Shown: positions 1-8,788, numbered from the stretch's first letter. The stretch is 64,000 bases of DNA from Alkalihalobacillus sp. FSL W8-0930 (GCA_037965595.1 CP150183.1:2790001-2854000), one strand, 5' to 3'. The notes: generated by a model not told the origin, from the letters alone. Program-made: numbers and translations.

Positions 1-101
1 CATTCTTACAATTATATCGCATTTGAGCTTATGAACCAAGAATGTTTCTAAAAATCAACGAAAATAAAGCAGAGCTGCTTCGTTGTCTAGCTCTACTTAA
101 G

Positions 102-2234
102 CTACTGGATACAAACCAGTGTAGAAAGCGGAGAGACTTTAATCTCTTCTCCACGCAGTGAATACAATGGTACCAAAGAAGCAGCTTTTTCGTCAACGCA
201 AACTTGCCATATCCCTGAAACTTTACATTGCAACGTTTTCTGTTGAAGGCTTCCATTATGAAAAACAAGCATCGTTTGAGCGTAGGCACGCTTGTTTGAA
301 GGATGCTTTAACTGATAGGCTAAAAAATCTGATTCCCCATGAAGCCAGGTCAAATGCGCATCAATTTTTTCAAAAGTGTTTAATTGAAAACCTGCGTACA
401 TTTTCCTAATTAAAATTAACCCTTTTACATAGCTGATGTAAGCCTGATGACGAGAACGTTGATGCCAATCCATTTGATTTATCCAATCAGGATGAGCGTA
501 GCTATTCTCAATTCCAAACTTAGTGCGACAAAATTCCTGTCCTGCATGGATAAAAGGGATTCCCTGAGACAGTAAGATCATGCTTGTTAAAAGCTTATGA
601 CGTCGCTGAATAGTTGTTTGATTTTCATCTGGATGCAATTTCACCAATCGGTCCCAAAGAGTCTGATTATCATGTACTTCAACATAGTGAATGGCTTGAG
701 TAGGTGAATGAAACCGTTCTGCCCCTCCACTTATTGCTTCTTTTAGTTTTTCTGAGGAGCTTCCTGGATGGCCAAATCCTTTGTCTTGTATAGAAAAAAT
801 GGAACCCTTTAATGCATCTCTACATTGATCATCAAAGAAAGAGATATCTGGCAGCTGGTGGGCCTGCTCAATTGTTGCCAGCTGATTAGAGGGATAAGCT
901 GTTTGCATGTTCCAGCCTTCTCCTAAAAGGAAAAAGCCATCTTTATACTCCTTACATACATCAGCAACTTCATTCATCGTCTTGAGATCAAGGATTCCCA
1001 TTAAGTCAAAACGCAACCCGTCGATATTAAACTCCGTGATAAGGTAGCGAACCGAATCCACTATTAATTTTCGCACCATGGTTCTCTCTGAGGCAAGATC
1101 ATTTCCTACACCTGTTCCATTGCTGATCTTTCCATTTGAATGATGTCTGAAATAATATCCTGGAACTAATTTTTCAAGATTAGAATTCTCCCAGACATAG
1201 ACATGGTTGTAAACCACATCAAAGATCACCCTTATCTCTTGCTTATGGAATTCATTGACCGTCTCTCTTAACTCTATGACTCGAGTAAGACCATGATAGG
1301 GATCTGTTGAATAGCTACCCTCGACCGCAAATAAATGAGTGGTATCATAACCCCAATTATACGACTTAAATCGATTGCTCTCATCCACTGTTTGAAATTC
1401 TTGGACTGGCATCACTTGAACGTGAGTGATCCCTAGTTCCTTTACGTAATACATTCCCGTTTGGAACCCTTCTTGGTTCACCGTATGTTCCTCAACCAAT
1501 CCTAAGTACGTAGCCTTCCCATTTATGCCACTTGAATGAGCAATCGAGAAATCACGAATGTGCACCTCATAGAGAATGGACTGTTCTTTTGGTAATGCAT
1601 GAAGAGATCGTATATCGGCTAATGGAACTGTGCTGCCAATCATCGCTTTTTGCCCATTAACAGAAAGATATTTGGCATAGGGATCAACAATGCATGCTGC
1701 CTCTTTCCCAGGGTTATATACTCTATACTGGTACCAATACCCACTGTAATCTCCTGAGGTCTCACATCTCCAAATGCCATTTTCTTCTCGTTTGAATGGA
1801 TATGATTCACATGGTCGCTCATACCAATTTTTGAATAATACGAGCTCCACAAGATAAGCTGTAGGTGTCCAAACAATAAAGGTAGAACCTTCAGCAGAAT
1901 AGTCCAAACCTAAATCATTGCCACTGCAATCAAATAATTGGTCAAATTCATCTGTCCGAACAACATCTTTTATCTGTAACGGAATGTGTATATCTGGAAA
2001 TCCTACCAAACAGAGTGAACCAAATGGGAAGGGATGGTGTAAGCGTAAAGTCAAACATGTATATTCCTGACTCTCAATTATAAAAGAAATGAAGTCCTCG
2101 CCCTTAGTGATGACGAGCCTCTCTTGCTCTTGCTTAGTGAGCCTTCTACTACAAACAACCCGGACCACCTGCATGTGAATTAATTCGGCCTCTATAAAAA
2201 GAGAATTGACAGTAGGGCATGTCGTTTGCTTCAA
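102..2234 (-). CDS. pulA: type I pullulanase (GH13 glycogen/pullulan debranching enzyme)
   Basis: Hydrolyses alpha-1,6 branch points in pullulan, starch or glycogen. The 710-residue protein has the usual length of Bacillus AmyX-type enzymes. An N-terminal beta-rich and CBM48-like region spans roughly residues 1-210. The GH13 barrel follows, with the type I pullulanase signature YNWGYD (292-297), DVVYNH (339-344), the nucleophile D410 in GLRFDLMGI, the acid/base E439 in LLGEGWN, and VEVHDNQT further on. No signal peptide is visible, so it is probably cytoplasmic and acts on imported dextrins. The start is TTG, chosen because a strong AAGGAG lies 9 bases upstream. It appears monocistronic, divergent from purU. 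The family call is secure; the exact physiological substrate is inferred. Confidence 0.95.
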   Translation of the reverse strand: MKQTTCPTVNSLFIEAELIHMQVVRVVCSRRLTKQEQERLVITKGEDFISFIIESQEYTCLTLRLHHPFPFGSLCLVGFPDIHIPLQIKDVVRTDEFDQLFDCSGNDLGLDYSAEGSTFIVWTPTAYLVELVLFKNWYERPCESYPFKREENGIWRCETSGDYSGYWYQYRVYNPGKEAACIVDPYAKYLSVNGQKAMIGSTVPLADIRSLHALPKEQSILYEVHIRDFSIAHSSGINGKATYLGLVEEHTVNQEGFQTGMYYVKELGITHVQVMPVQEFQTVDESNRFKSYNWGYDTTHLFAVEGSYSTDPYHGLTRVIELRETVNEFHKQEIRVIFDVVYNHVYVWENSNLEKLVPGYYFRHHSNGKISNGTGVGNDLASERTMVRKLIVDSVRYLITEFNIDGLRFDLMGILDLKTMNEVADVCKEYKDGFFLLGEGWNMQTAYPSNQLATIEQAHQLPDISFFDDQCRDALKGSIFSIQDKGFGHPGSSSEKLKEAISGGAERFHSPTQAIHYVEVHDNQTLWDRLVKLHPDENQTTIQRRHKLLTSMILLSQGIPFIHAGQEFCRTKFGIENSYAHPDWINQMDWHQRSRHQAYISYVKGLILIRKMYAGFQLNTFEKIDAHLTWLHGESDFLAYQLKHPSNKRAYAQTMLVFHNGSLQQKTLQCKVSGIWQVCVDEKAASLVPLYSLRGEEIKVSPLSTLVCIQ

Positions 2235-2398
2235 TAAGAAAAGCTCCTTCCCGTATAAGTCGCAATGTAATCTGATCTTACATATTAATGAATGTTAGAG
2301 GAATGGTAAGTAAAAAGACTTACTTTAGCAAGCCTATGTAAAAAGAGAATTGATCATGCGCTTATTTTGTAAGGTGCTATTCATATTGTGGAGGGAAC

Positions 2399-3274
2399 AT
2401 GATGACCCAATCTTTACCTACAAATAGAGGACGTCTGTTGGTTGCATGCCTTGACCAGCCTGGAATCGTCGCATCTATCTCAAGCTTCTTACAAAAGCAA
2501 GGAGCAAATATCGTTCAGTCGGACCAATATACAACCGATCCAGAAGGCGGAATGTTCTTCATGCGTGTTGAGTTTGACTGGTCTTCAACAAACGATCATT
2601 TCGATCAAATAAAAGAACGTTTTGTAGAAATCGCTTCTGCGTTTGATTTTGACTGGCGAATGGAGCGAGCAACTCGCAAAAAGAAAATGGTCATCTTTGT
2701 ATCAAAGGAAAACCATTGTTTATTAGAGCTCCTATGGAAATGGAAAGCTGGCGAGCTACACGTAGATATTCCGCTTGTTATTAGTAACCATCCAGATCAA
2801 AAAGAAGAAGTAGAAGGATATGGCATTCCATTTGTGCATATTCCCGTTGAAAAAGGACGTAAGCAGGAAGCGGAGAAAAAAGCGATTGATCTAGTTAAGC
2901 AATATGACGCTGACTTTGTTGTGTTAGCGCGTTATATGCAAATCCTTTCCCCAACGTTTGTTCAGGAATTTCCGAAGAAGATTATTAATATTCACCATTC
3001 GTTTCTCCCTGCTTTTATTGGTGCAAATCCATATGCAAAGGCATTTGAACGTGGTGTGAAATTAATTGGTGCGACAGCTCATTATGTAACAGACGACTTG
3101 GACGAGGGACCAATCATCGAACAGGATATTATGCGAGTAAATCATCGCTATTCAAGTGCAGAGCTTAAAGTAGCCGGGCGAAACGTTGAACGAATCGCTT
3201 TAGCCCGAGCAGTAAATTGGCATCATGAGGACCGTGTGATCATTCACGGAAACAAAACAATTGTCTTTTCCTAA
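2399..3274 (+). CDS. purU: formyltetrahydrofolate deformylase
   Basis: Hydrolyses 10-formyl-tetrahydrofolate to formate and tetrahydrofolate, balancing one-carbon pools. The 291-residue protein has an N-terminal ACT domain (about 12-90, starting GRLLVACLDQPGIVASIS) followed by a formyltransferase-fold domain. The catalytic Asn-His-Asp set is visible as N197 and H199 in INIHHSFLPAF and D235 in DDLDEGP. It begins with two ATG codons; GAGGG lies just upstream. It stands alone and ends at a strong bidirectional terminator shared with the HicB-like gene. Confidence 0.96.
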   Translation: MMTQSLPTNRGRLLVACLDQPGIVASISSFLQKQGANIVQSDQYTTDPEGGMFFMRVEFDWSSTNDHFDQIKERFVEIASAFDFDWRMERATRKKKMVIFVSKENHCLLELLWKWKAGELHVDIPLVISNHPDQKEEVEGYGIPFVHIPVEKGRKQEAEKKAIDLVKQYDADFVVLARYMQILSPTFVQEFPKKIINIHHSFLPAFIGANPYAKAFERGVKLIGATAHYVTDDLDEGPIIEQDIMRVNHRYSSAELKVAGRNVERIALARAVNWHHEDRVIIHGNKTIVFS

Positions 3275-3312
3275 TAAAAAAACTGATTCCGCTACTGGAA
3301 TCAGTTTTTTTA
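3275..3312. terminator. bidirectional rho-independent terminator
   Basis: A 14-bp perfect stem (AACTGATTCC with its complement, flanked by A-run and T-run) and a six-base loop GCTACT lie between the converging purU and HicB-like genes. The A-run before and T-run after let it work on both strands. Confidence 0.93.
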
Positions 3313-3630
3313 TTAGATCAGCTTTTGTAATTCTTCGTTTATATATTGTACCTCAACATCCGTCATCTCAGGTATGAGGTGAATTAATTGTGCACCCTCA
3401 TTCCCAGCAGCAGGAAGTGCTTCTTCCCCGTATCGCTTAAGCCAGAGATGAAGTGCTTCATACAACCCTTTTTTCGCTTCTCTGATGGTCTCACCGAAAC
3501 TTACACAACCATCAATTCCTTCAAGTTCAATCATATATTCTTTACTACCTATCCAATTTGGAACTTGTCGAAGGTACCAAGTGAAGTCCTCAGGACGTAC
3601 TTGGTTTAGAAGATCGCTTCCCGTCCTCAT
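3313..3630 (-). CDS. orphan HicB-like protein (type II antitoxin-like fold)
   Basis: A 105-residue protein whose centre (IELEGIDGCVSFGETIREA, then KKGLYEALHLWL) matches the HicB partial RNase-H-like fold: a substrate-like beta strand, then PGCVS-type turn, then a helix. The C-terminal part is not an obvious ribbon-helix-helix or HTH domain. No HicA-like small partner lies on either side, so it is better called an orphan HicB-fold protein than half of a toxin-antitoxin pair. RBS GAGAGGAG lies about ten bases before the ATG. Its role is unknown. Confidence 0.6.
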   Translation of the reverse strand: MRTGSDLLNQVRPEDFTWYLRQVPNWIGSKEYMIELEGIDGCVSFGETIREAKKGLYEALHLWLKRYGEEALPAAGNEGAQLIHLIPEMTDVEVQYINEELQKLI

Positions 3631-3742
3631 CTAACCTACTCTCCTCTCGTACTATTGCGTGGACAGTCACTATCTCTCTCACGAGCACTTATTTAACCAG
3701 TTCCCTATTATACGATGACTAGCCGTCTCTTTCAATGCTATC

Positions 3743-4663
3743 TCATGAGAACATTTCAGGTTCGGCTATATTTCGTTCAATAGACTCTCCACTCTCACAA
3801 TACTGAAGTAGTGTTTCGCATGCTTTTACTTGTTGATGTTTTAACGGAATGTTTGAATGGACAAGCTTTGATTTCCATTCAGAAAATGAACGCTTGTCTA
3901 GAAAATCAACTTTCATCCCTACCGTCCTATGATCGATAATCGAGTCCGCTGCAATGACGATACTCCGAATGGGCATCATCCGGTCATGCTGTGAGAGAAT
4001 GTTCTGAATGACTCGCTCCATTCTCTCCAATGCAGGAATTGGACTTAGCCGCTTCCGTCTCTCTTGATTCACGTATTCAATCCAATAACGATCGGAGTTT
4101 ACTTCAAAGACACTTAATGCTTCCCCTTTTAAACAGGTTAGACAGATGATTTCAGTAGGGGTGATTAAAAGTGTGTCTAGCTCTATTTCCGCTTTTTTCA
4201 CATAAAGCACTGGCTTATAAAATATAAAACAATTGTCAGGTAGCTCGATCCCAAGCTGCTTCAACCATAGATCTTGCTTCCAATCAATGATCAAATCCTG
4301 GCTTAATAATTCCGCGTCGGGAACTCCAGCCCAAAGAAGTTGCTTTTCGAAGATTTCATCTCGAAACAGTTGCTTTGTTTGTTGAAAGACTTCATACTCT
4401 CTTTCCTTTTCGCTCTTTTGTTCAGGTAATCCCATTGTCCAATTTCTAACCTTATTCACGGTTTTTGACCAGACCTCAGCAATCGCAGAGGATTCCGATA
4501 AATCTTCATATTCAAGTCGAATGACCTCAGCGAATTCTCTTTTCCAAGATTCCTGCAAGTAATGCCAGCGTTCCTTTTTCATACGAGTGAATTGGCTTGA
4601 GTATCGTTGAATATCCGTTTGATAACGTGATGTATAATCAGAAATACGAATAATGTGAGCCAC
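3743..4663 (-). CDS. hypothetical protein with NERD-like nuclease-related region
   Basis: A 306-residue protein of uncertain function. The first half is helical and charged, rich in Trp, Glu and Lys. Around residues 150-200 the pattern PVLYVKKAEIELDTLLIT then EIICLTC resembles the core of NERD (nuclease-related) domains, which carry an E-x-D followed by a hydrophobic strand; the usual downstream E-x-K is not clear. The start is GTG at 4663, chosen because AGGAGG sits 7 bases upstream; an earlier in-frame GTG at 4702 has no RBS. It lies upstream of the HicB-like gene on the same strand. Confidence 0.5.
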   Translation of the reverse strand: MAHIIRISDYTSRYQTDIQRYSSQFTRMKKERWHYLQESWKREFAEVIRLEYEDLSESSAIAEVWSKTVNKVRNWTMGLPEQKSEKEREYEVFQQTKQLFRDEIFEKQLLWAGVPDAELLSQDLIIDWKQDLWLKQLGIELPDNCFIFYKPVLYVKKAEIELDTLLITPTEIICLTCLKGEALSVFEVNSDRYWIEYVNQERRKRLSPIPALERMERVIQNILSQHDRMMPIRSIVIAADSIIDHRTVGMKVDFLDKRSFSEWKSKLVHSNIPLKHQQVKACETLLQYCESGESIERNIAEPEMFS

Positions 4664-4767
4664 AGCTCCGCCTCCTGTTGACTGCTTGCGACCCAGGCAC
4701 ACTCGCTAGCTTCGTTTTCACTTAGTTTATCATATTACCGATCAGGAGAACCGAAGATTTCAGTGAC

Positions 4768-5448
4768 TTAAAACCAGATCAGAGCGACAACAGGAATAAG
4801 AATGGACACCATGATCGCACATAAAGTCATCGCCACAGAGCTAATCGCTCCTTCTTCCTCACTAAATTCCAGTGCTTTTGCCGTGCCGATCGCATGTGAT
4901 GCACTCCCGACGGCAACTCCTCGACCAACTACGTGATCAATACGGAACCATTTACAGATTAGAGAATAAAGGATTGTTCCGGTCACTCCAGCTACTGTCA
5001 CAAATATGGCTGCAAGTGAAGACTCGCCACCTGTGGATTCAGCTAGGTCAATTGCGACTGCTGTTGTCACCGATTTTGGTAAGAGGGAAGCAATTGTCCC
5101 TTGATCTACACCTAATAAGCTCGTTAATAGAAATGTACTAAACACACCAATTAGAGAACCAACAGATGTCCCAACTAATAACGAAATTCGGTATTTCTTA
5201 AGTATAGTTAGTTGTCTATATAATGGATAAGCTAATGCCACAACAGCTACTCCAATAACAGTCTCAAGCCAACCCGCTCCATTAATGTAGCTTTCATATG
5301 GGATCTCAAACAAAAATAAGACACATAACAATAGAGCCGTTCCTGTAATAACCGGTAGTAATAACGGATTTGGAAATAGTCGATAGATCCATCTCCCCCC
5401 TATATAACAAAGGAGAGTTAAGGTTGTCATAAGTAACAGATTAATCAT
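4768..5448 (-). CDS. lrgB: LrgB/CidB family integral membrane protein
   Basis: A 226-residue polytopic membrane protein of the LrgB family, partner of LrgA-type holin-like proteins. These pairs influence murein hydrolase activity and, in Bacillus and Staphylococcus, pyruvate or glycolate transport. Seven or more hydrophobic segments are seen; the conserved GSASHAIGTAKALEF motif near residue 190 is diagnostic. Its start overlaps the lrgA stop as TAATG, so the two are translationally coupled. Confidence 0.9.
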   Translation of the reverse strand: MINLLLMTTLTLLCYIGGRWIYRLFPNPLLLPVITGTALLLCVLFLFEIPYESYINGAGWLETVIGVAVVALAYPLYRQLTILKKYRISLLVGTSVGSLIGVFSTFLLTSLLGVDQGTIASLLPKSVTTAVAIDLAESTGGESSLAAIFVTVAGVTGTILYSLICKWFRIDHVVGRGVAVGSASHAIGTAKALEFSEEEGAISSVAMTLCAIMVSILIPVVALIWF

Positions 5449-5813
5449 TATGTATTCCTTTCTTGTTTTCGTGCTAAGGATTGGCTGACGAGTCCAGAAA
5501 TGATAATAATCATGAGCGTGCTGAACATGGTAACGAGAATCAACATAAGCCCATACCGAGTGAAAAGAAACGGGAAGGCAACAATCCCAGCTATAATAGG
5601 AATAAATAATAACGAAAGATGCTTAAGTAAATAAGAAGCTCCTTGATCCACAAACCTCTCTGGAATCATTCCGCTCATTAAGCAGATCAACAGAAGAAGC
5701 ATACCAAGTAAACTCCCTGGAAAAGGAATCGATAACCAAGCTTGTAAGGCAACTCCCAAAAGATAAAATCCACTCAAAATGAGTAGATGCAATGTCATTC
5801 GAGCCATTTTCAT
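5448..5813 (-). CDS. lrgA: LrgA/CidA family holin-like membrane protein
   Basis: A 121-residue, four-helix membrane protein with the family pattern SIPFPGSLLGMLLLLICL followed by a second helical pair. It works with LrgB. The ATG overlaps the thpR stop codon by four bases (ATGA), so thpR, lrgA and lrgB form one operon. Cid and Lrg paralogues cannot be told apart from sequence alone; the symbol is a family label. Confidence 0.88.
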   Translation of the reverse strand: MKMARMTLHLLILSGFYLLGVALQAWLSIPFPGSLLGMLLLLICLMSGMIPERFVDQGASYLLKHLSLLFIPIIAGIVAFPFLFTRYGLMLILVTMFSTLMIIIISGLVSQSLARKQERNT

Positions 5814-6364
5814 ATGTCAACACGTCCTAGATGAAATGTATGGATTGGTTTATATTTCGGTTCAAGCTTTGGAAAGGATTGAAACAAATCCACATGAGAG
5901 ATTGTAATAGGTTTATCAATAAAGGTCACGTGTTTAGCTTGAAAGGCCGCCTCCAGATTCCATTTCCTAGCTACTGTGATATGAGGAGAATAAGGTCGTT
6001 TGTCTACTTGAACACCACAAGAAGCCACAATATCTTGAATATCCCTTTGGAGTGTTCTTAGATCATCATCTTCCTGGAGCCCTATCCAATAAATGCGCGG
6101 TATTTCCTGCGATCCAAACGTCCCCGTTTTTTCTAGCTTTAACGTTAATGGTGTCCAATGGACGGACTGTTCATGAATTCGATTCACAATGTTATTTCTT
6201 TGATCGGTTGAGACAGCTCCTAAAAATACGAGCGTAATGTGGTAGTCTGCTTCATGTACCCACTTCTGAAAGCTGTTTTTGTCCCACGTTTTTCTAAGTT
6301 GTTCCTTAAGATGTTGTTTTAATTCCTTCGGTAGTGGTATTGCTATAAAGAAGTGATTATCCAA
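5810..6364 (-). CDS. thpR: RNA 2',3'-cyclic phosphodiesterase (2'-5' RNA ligase family)
   Basis: A 184-residue member of the 2H phosphoesterase superfamily. Both catalytic H-x-T-x motifs are present: HITL near residue 42 and HITV near residue 128. Family members open 2',3'-cyclic phosphates at RNA ends and can ligate tRNA halves through 2'-5' bonds in vitro. It resembles B. subtilis YtlP. The start is TTG; the RBS is weak (GTAGGG). It is the first gene of an operon with lrgA and lrgB. Confidence 0.88.
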   Translation of the reverse strand: MDNHFFIAIPLPKELKQHLKEQLRKTWDKNSFQKWVHEADYHITLVFLGAVSTDQRNNIVNRIHEQSVHWTPLTLKLEKTGTFGSQEIPRIYWIGLQEDDDLRTLQRDIQDIVASCGVQVDKRPYSPHITVARKWNLEAAFQAKHVTFIDKPITISHVDLFQSFPKLEPKYKPIHTFHLGRVDI

Positions 6365-6406
6365 CGATGTACCCTACTTTCATGATGTATTTATTCAAGA
6401 GACTCA

Positions 6407-6434
6407 TTCATCATAGAATCTCTAGTCTTATGAT
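6407..6434 (+). promoter_or_regulatory. weak candidate promoter of cysK
   Basis: TATGAT at 6429-6434 is a good -10 hexamer; a poor -35 (TTCATC) lies 16 bases upstream. It lies 38 bases before the cysK start. No S-box or T-box was seen here, so any CymR-type control would act at DNA level; no clear site was identified. Confidence 0.3.
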
Positions 6435-6472
6435 AAACTAATATCAGTCGTTGATTCAAAAGGAGTGGAAGC

Positions 6473-7405
6473 ATGAACGTATATAGCAATATAGCAGAAT
6501 TGATCGGAAATACTCCGCTCATTCGCTTACAACGCGTGGCTGATCAAAGTGGTGCCGACGTTTATTTAAAAATGGAATCTCAAAACCCCAGTGGTTCTGT
6601 AAAAGACCGAGCTGCTTTTAATATGATTATTGAGGCAGAGAAAAGCGGATTGTTGAAGCCTGGTTCAACGATCATCGAACCTACCAGCGGAAACACCGGG
6701 ATTGGAATTGCAATGAATGCAGCTGCGCGAGGATACAAATCGATTCTCGTTATGCCTGACACGATGTCAGAGGAACGAATTAATCTGCTAAAGGCTTATG
6801 GAGCAAAGGTTGTCCTTACTGAGGGCGATAAGAAAATGCCAGGGGCCATTGAAAAAGCTCATGAACTCGTAAAGGAAATTCCAGACAGCTTTATGCCGAT
6901 GCAATTTGAGAATCCTTCAAACCCAGATGCTCACCGAAAAACAACTGCACATGAAATTAAACGATCGTTGGACCAGATTGATCGTAAGCTTTCAGCGTTT
7001 GTTGCTGCTTCCGGGACAGGAGGAACTGTAACTGGAACGGGAGAGGAATTAAAAGAATTATATCCAGATGTGTCGATCCACGTGGTTGAACCCGCAGGCT
7101 CTCCAGTACTTTCTGGCGGGAAACCCGGACCTCATAAATTAGTTGGGACAAGCCCAGGTTTTGTTCCACCCATTTTAAATACAGAAGTATATAACGAGAT
7201 TTTAAAAATTAAGGATGAAGATGCATACCGCGTGACACGTGCGCTTGCTCGCGAAGAAGGAATTTTAGTCGGTCCATCTTCTGGAGCTGCTTGCTTTGCA
7301 GCCTTAGAAGTAGCAAAACGATTAACGCCAAAAGATACAGTTGTAGCCATTGCATGTGATACCGGAGAGCGTTATCTTTCAACTGACTTATTTACATTTG
7401 AGTAA
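6473..7405 (+). CDS. cysK: cysteine synthase A (O-acetylserine sulfhydrylase)
   Basis: Makes cysteine from O-acetylserine and sulfide using pyridoxal phosphate. The 310-residue protein has the PLP lysine K44 in PSGSVKDRAA, the PTSGNTG substrate loop at about 71-77, and the phosphate-binding GTGGTVTGTG near 180. RBS AAAGGAG lies 7 bases before the ATG. Monocistronic. A second copy involved in reverse transsulfuration would look similar, but the N-terminal and loop sequences fit CysK best. Confidence 0.95.
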   Translation: MNVYSNIAELIGNTPLIRLQRVADQSGADVYLKMESQNPSGSVKDRAAFNMIIEAEKSGLLKPGSTIIEPTSGNTGIGIAMNAAARGYKSILVMPDTMSEERINLLKAYGAKVVLTEGDKKMPGAIEKAHELVKEIPDSFMPMQFENPSNPDAHRKTTAHEIKRSLDQIDRKLSAFVAASGTGGTVTGTGEELKELYPDVSIHVVEPAGSPVLSGGKPGPHKLVGTSPGFVPPILNTEVYNEILKIKDEDAYRVTRALAREEGILVGPSSGAACFAALEVAKRLTPKDTVVAIACDTGERYLSTDLFTFE

Positions 7406-7415
7406 AGGATGCATG

Positions 7416-7460
7416 GTGAACAATTCTTATCTAAATTTAATCATTGTTCGGTTTTGTTTA
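7416..7460 (+). terminator. possible cysK terminator
   Basis: GAACAAT (7418-7424) and ATTGTTC (7443-7449) are perfect inverted repeats, followed by GGTTTTGTTT. The 18-base loop is long and the stem is AT-rich, so termination strength is doubtful. Confidence 0.45.
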
Positions 7461-7589
7461 CATGTGCCTATCTCGACATTTAAGATTAATTAGTAGATTC
7501 AGCTACTATTTTAATCATTTGTCTGAAAGCATTGTTCGGCTTTTCGTTAACATTTTTAGTCATCACACGAAAATACACAAACAAAATCC

Positions 7590-7618
7590 TTGATAAATTA
7601 GACGAGCCGTTATAAAAT
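7590..7618 (+). promoter_or_regulatory. sigma-A promoter for ytzE or a leader RNA
   Basis: TTGATA (7590-7595), a 17-base spacer and TAAAAT (7613-7618) fit a vegetative promoter closely. Transcription from it would start near 7625, giving a leader of about 180 bases before the ytzE start, with a stem-loop made by CAGAT and ATCTG around 7665-7695. Confidence 0.6.
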
Positions 7619-7807
7619 ATACGTGTCTAGGGAAGTATACGTTGCATTAGATTAAACAGATAGAAGATAATCTGATTTAACGTCACTTTAGAAAGACAAC
7701 ACGTCCCTGACGCGCACTAATCATTAAAGAACCGTGCATGATGTAGTTTTATTCTGCATACATTTAGCAACAGGATCTAGTCATGATTATGTATAAGGAG
7801 TGGTGTT

Positions 7808-8026
7808 TTGAAAACTTCAACTGATCGCATGCTGACTCGTATTAAGTCCATTTACCTCTATATCAAACAAAGGGGGACCGTCACGACGAATGAATTGGTT
7901 GAAGAGTTCGGAATTACTCAACGGACGATCCAACGTGACTTGAACGTACTAGAGTATAACAAACTCGTGACAAGCCCTACACGTGGAAAATGGAGTACAA
8001 CTAACAAAAAAACAAGGGTTTCGTAG
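7808..8026 (+). CDS. ytzE: small DeoR-type HTH regulator (YtzE-like)
   Basis: A 72-residue protein that is little more than a DeoR-type winged helix-turn-helix: VTTNELVEEFGITQRTIQRD, followed by LNVLEYNKLV. It lacks the sugar-phosphate sensor domain of full DeoR proteins. Size, sequence and position near the RsuA-type and ytgP genes match B. subtilis YtzE. The start is TTG with AAGGAG 7 bases upstream. Targets are unknown. Confidence 0.85.
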   Translation: MKTSTDRMLTRIKSIYLYIKQRGTVTTNELVEEFGITQRTIQRDLNVLEYNKLVTSPTRGKWSTTNKKTRVS

Positions 8027-8042
8027 TAGACCTGATACATGA

Positions 8043-8078
8043 AGAGACCGAGGCATGATATGTGCCTCGGTCTCTTTT
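8043..8078 (+). terminator. rho-independent terminator of ytzE
   Basis: A perfect 13-bp GC-rich stem (AGAGACCGAGGCA with TGCCTCGGTCTCT), 7-base loop and TTTT tail. The minus strand lacks a T-run after the stem, so it mainly serves ytzE. Confidence 0.92.
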
Positions 8079-8083
8079 GGCTT

Positions 8084-8788
8084 TTATTCAAAAAGCGCTA
8101 GCTCTTCTTCTGTTAGTTCTCTACATTCACCAGGTGAAAGGGACTCATCAAGCTCAAGTTTTCCTATTGCTCGGCGCTTAAGAGTTAAGACGGTTTTTCC
8201 TCTTGCCTTAAACATCCGCTTAACTTGATGGAATTTCCCTTCTGTTATCGAAAGCTCAATATGAGAGTGTTCATCTGCTTCCAAAATACGAAGCACAGCA
8301 GGCTTTGTTACGTATCCATCATCAAGCTCAACGCCCACTCGAAATGCCTCTGCATCATCTTCTGTCACGACCCCATCGATCTTTGCTTGATACACCTTTG
8401 ATACGTGACGTCTTGGGGACATCAACCGGTGTGAAAAAGCACCATCGGTTGTAAGCAGTAATAACCCTTCTGTGTCTTTATCTAATCGACCAACAGGGAA
8501 AAGTGAATAGGAGCCCCATTTGTCATTAACTAGATCAATGACTGTCTTGTGCATCGAATCCTCCGTTGCAGAGATAACCCCTTTTGGTTTATTTAACATT
8601 AAGTAAACCTCAGAATGATATTGTACAACCTCACCTGCCACAATGATTTCCTGGGTGCTTGGATCAACTTGTGTTTTTGGATCTTTATTCACTTCTTGGT
8701 TAACCGAAACAACCCCAGATTTAAGGAGCTTTTTCACTTCTTTTCTAGAGCCATAGCCCGTATCAGCTAGAAGCTTGTCTAATCTCAT
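8084..8788 (-). CDS. rsuA: RsuA-family 16S rRNA pseudouridine synthase
   Basis: Converts a uridine in rRNA to pseudouridine; the RsuA group modifies U516 of 16S rRNA. An S4 RNA-binding domain begins at the start (MRLDKLLADTGYGSRKEVKK) and the catalytic domain carries FPVGRLDKDTEGLLLLT with catalytic D103. The start used is ATG at 8788, with GAGG eight bases upstream; a longer reading frame runs into the preceding gene but has no reason to be used. 234 residues, close to B. subtilis YtzG. The stop of the upstream SEDS gene is only 16 bases away, so they are likely co-transcribed. Confidence 0.9.
   Translation of the reverse strand: MRLDKLLADTGYGSRKEVKKLLKSGVVSVNQEVNKDPKTQVDPSTQEIIVAGEVVQYHSEVYLMLNKPKGVISATEDSMHKTVIDLVNDKWGSYSLFPVGRLDKDTEGLLLLTTDGAFSHRLMSPRRHVSKVYQAKIDGVVTEDDAEAFRVGVELDDGYVTKPAVLRILEADEHSHIELSITEGKFHQVKRMFKARGKTVLTLKRRAIGKLELDESLSPGECRELTEEELALFE

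Larger units (their letters stand above)
7406..7807. other. gene-free 400-base stretch upstream of ytzE
   Basis: It holds a likely terminator for cysK (GAACAAT paired with ATTGTTC, then a T-rich run), two related ~22-base direct repeats that both begin CATTGTTCGG, a good sigma-A promoter and a long untranslated leader for ytzE. No credible ORF was found on either strand. Confidence 0.6.

Noticed and set aside
3313-3630. Full HicAB toxin-antitoxin module
   Set aside because: No small HicA-like gene with dsRBD-like sequence lies on either side.
3313-4663. A defence island linking HicB-like, NERD-like, PLD-like and Mrr-like genes
   Set aside because: The genes are 40 kb apart in total, separated by conserved housekeeping genes, so no island is supported.
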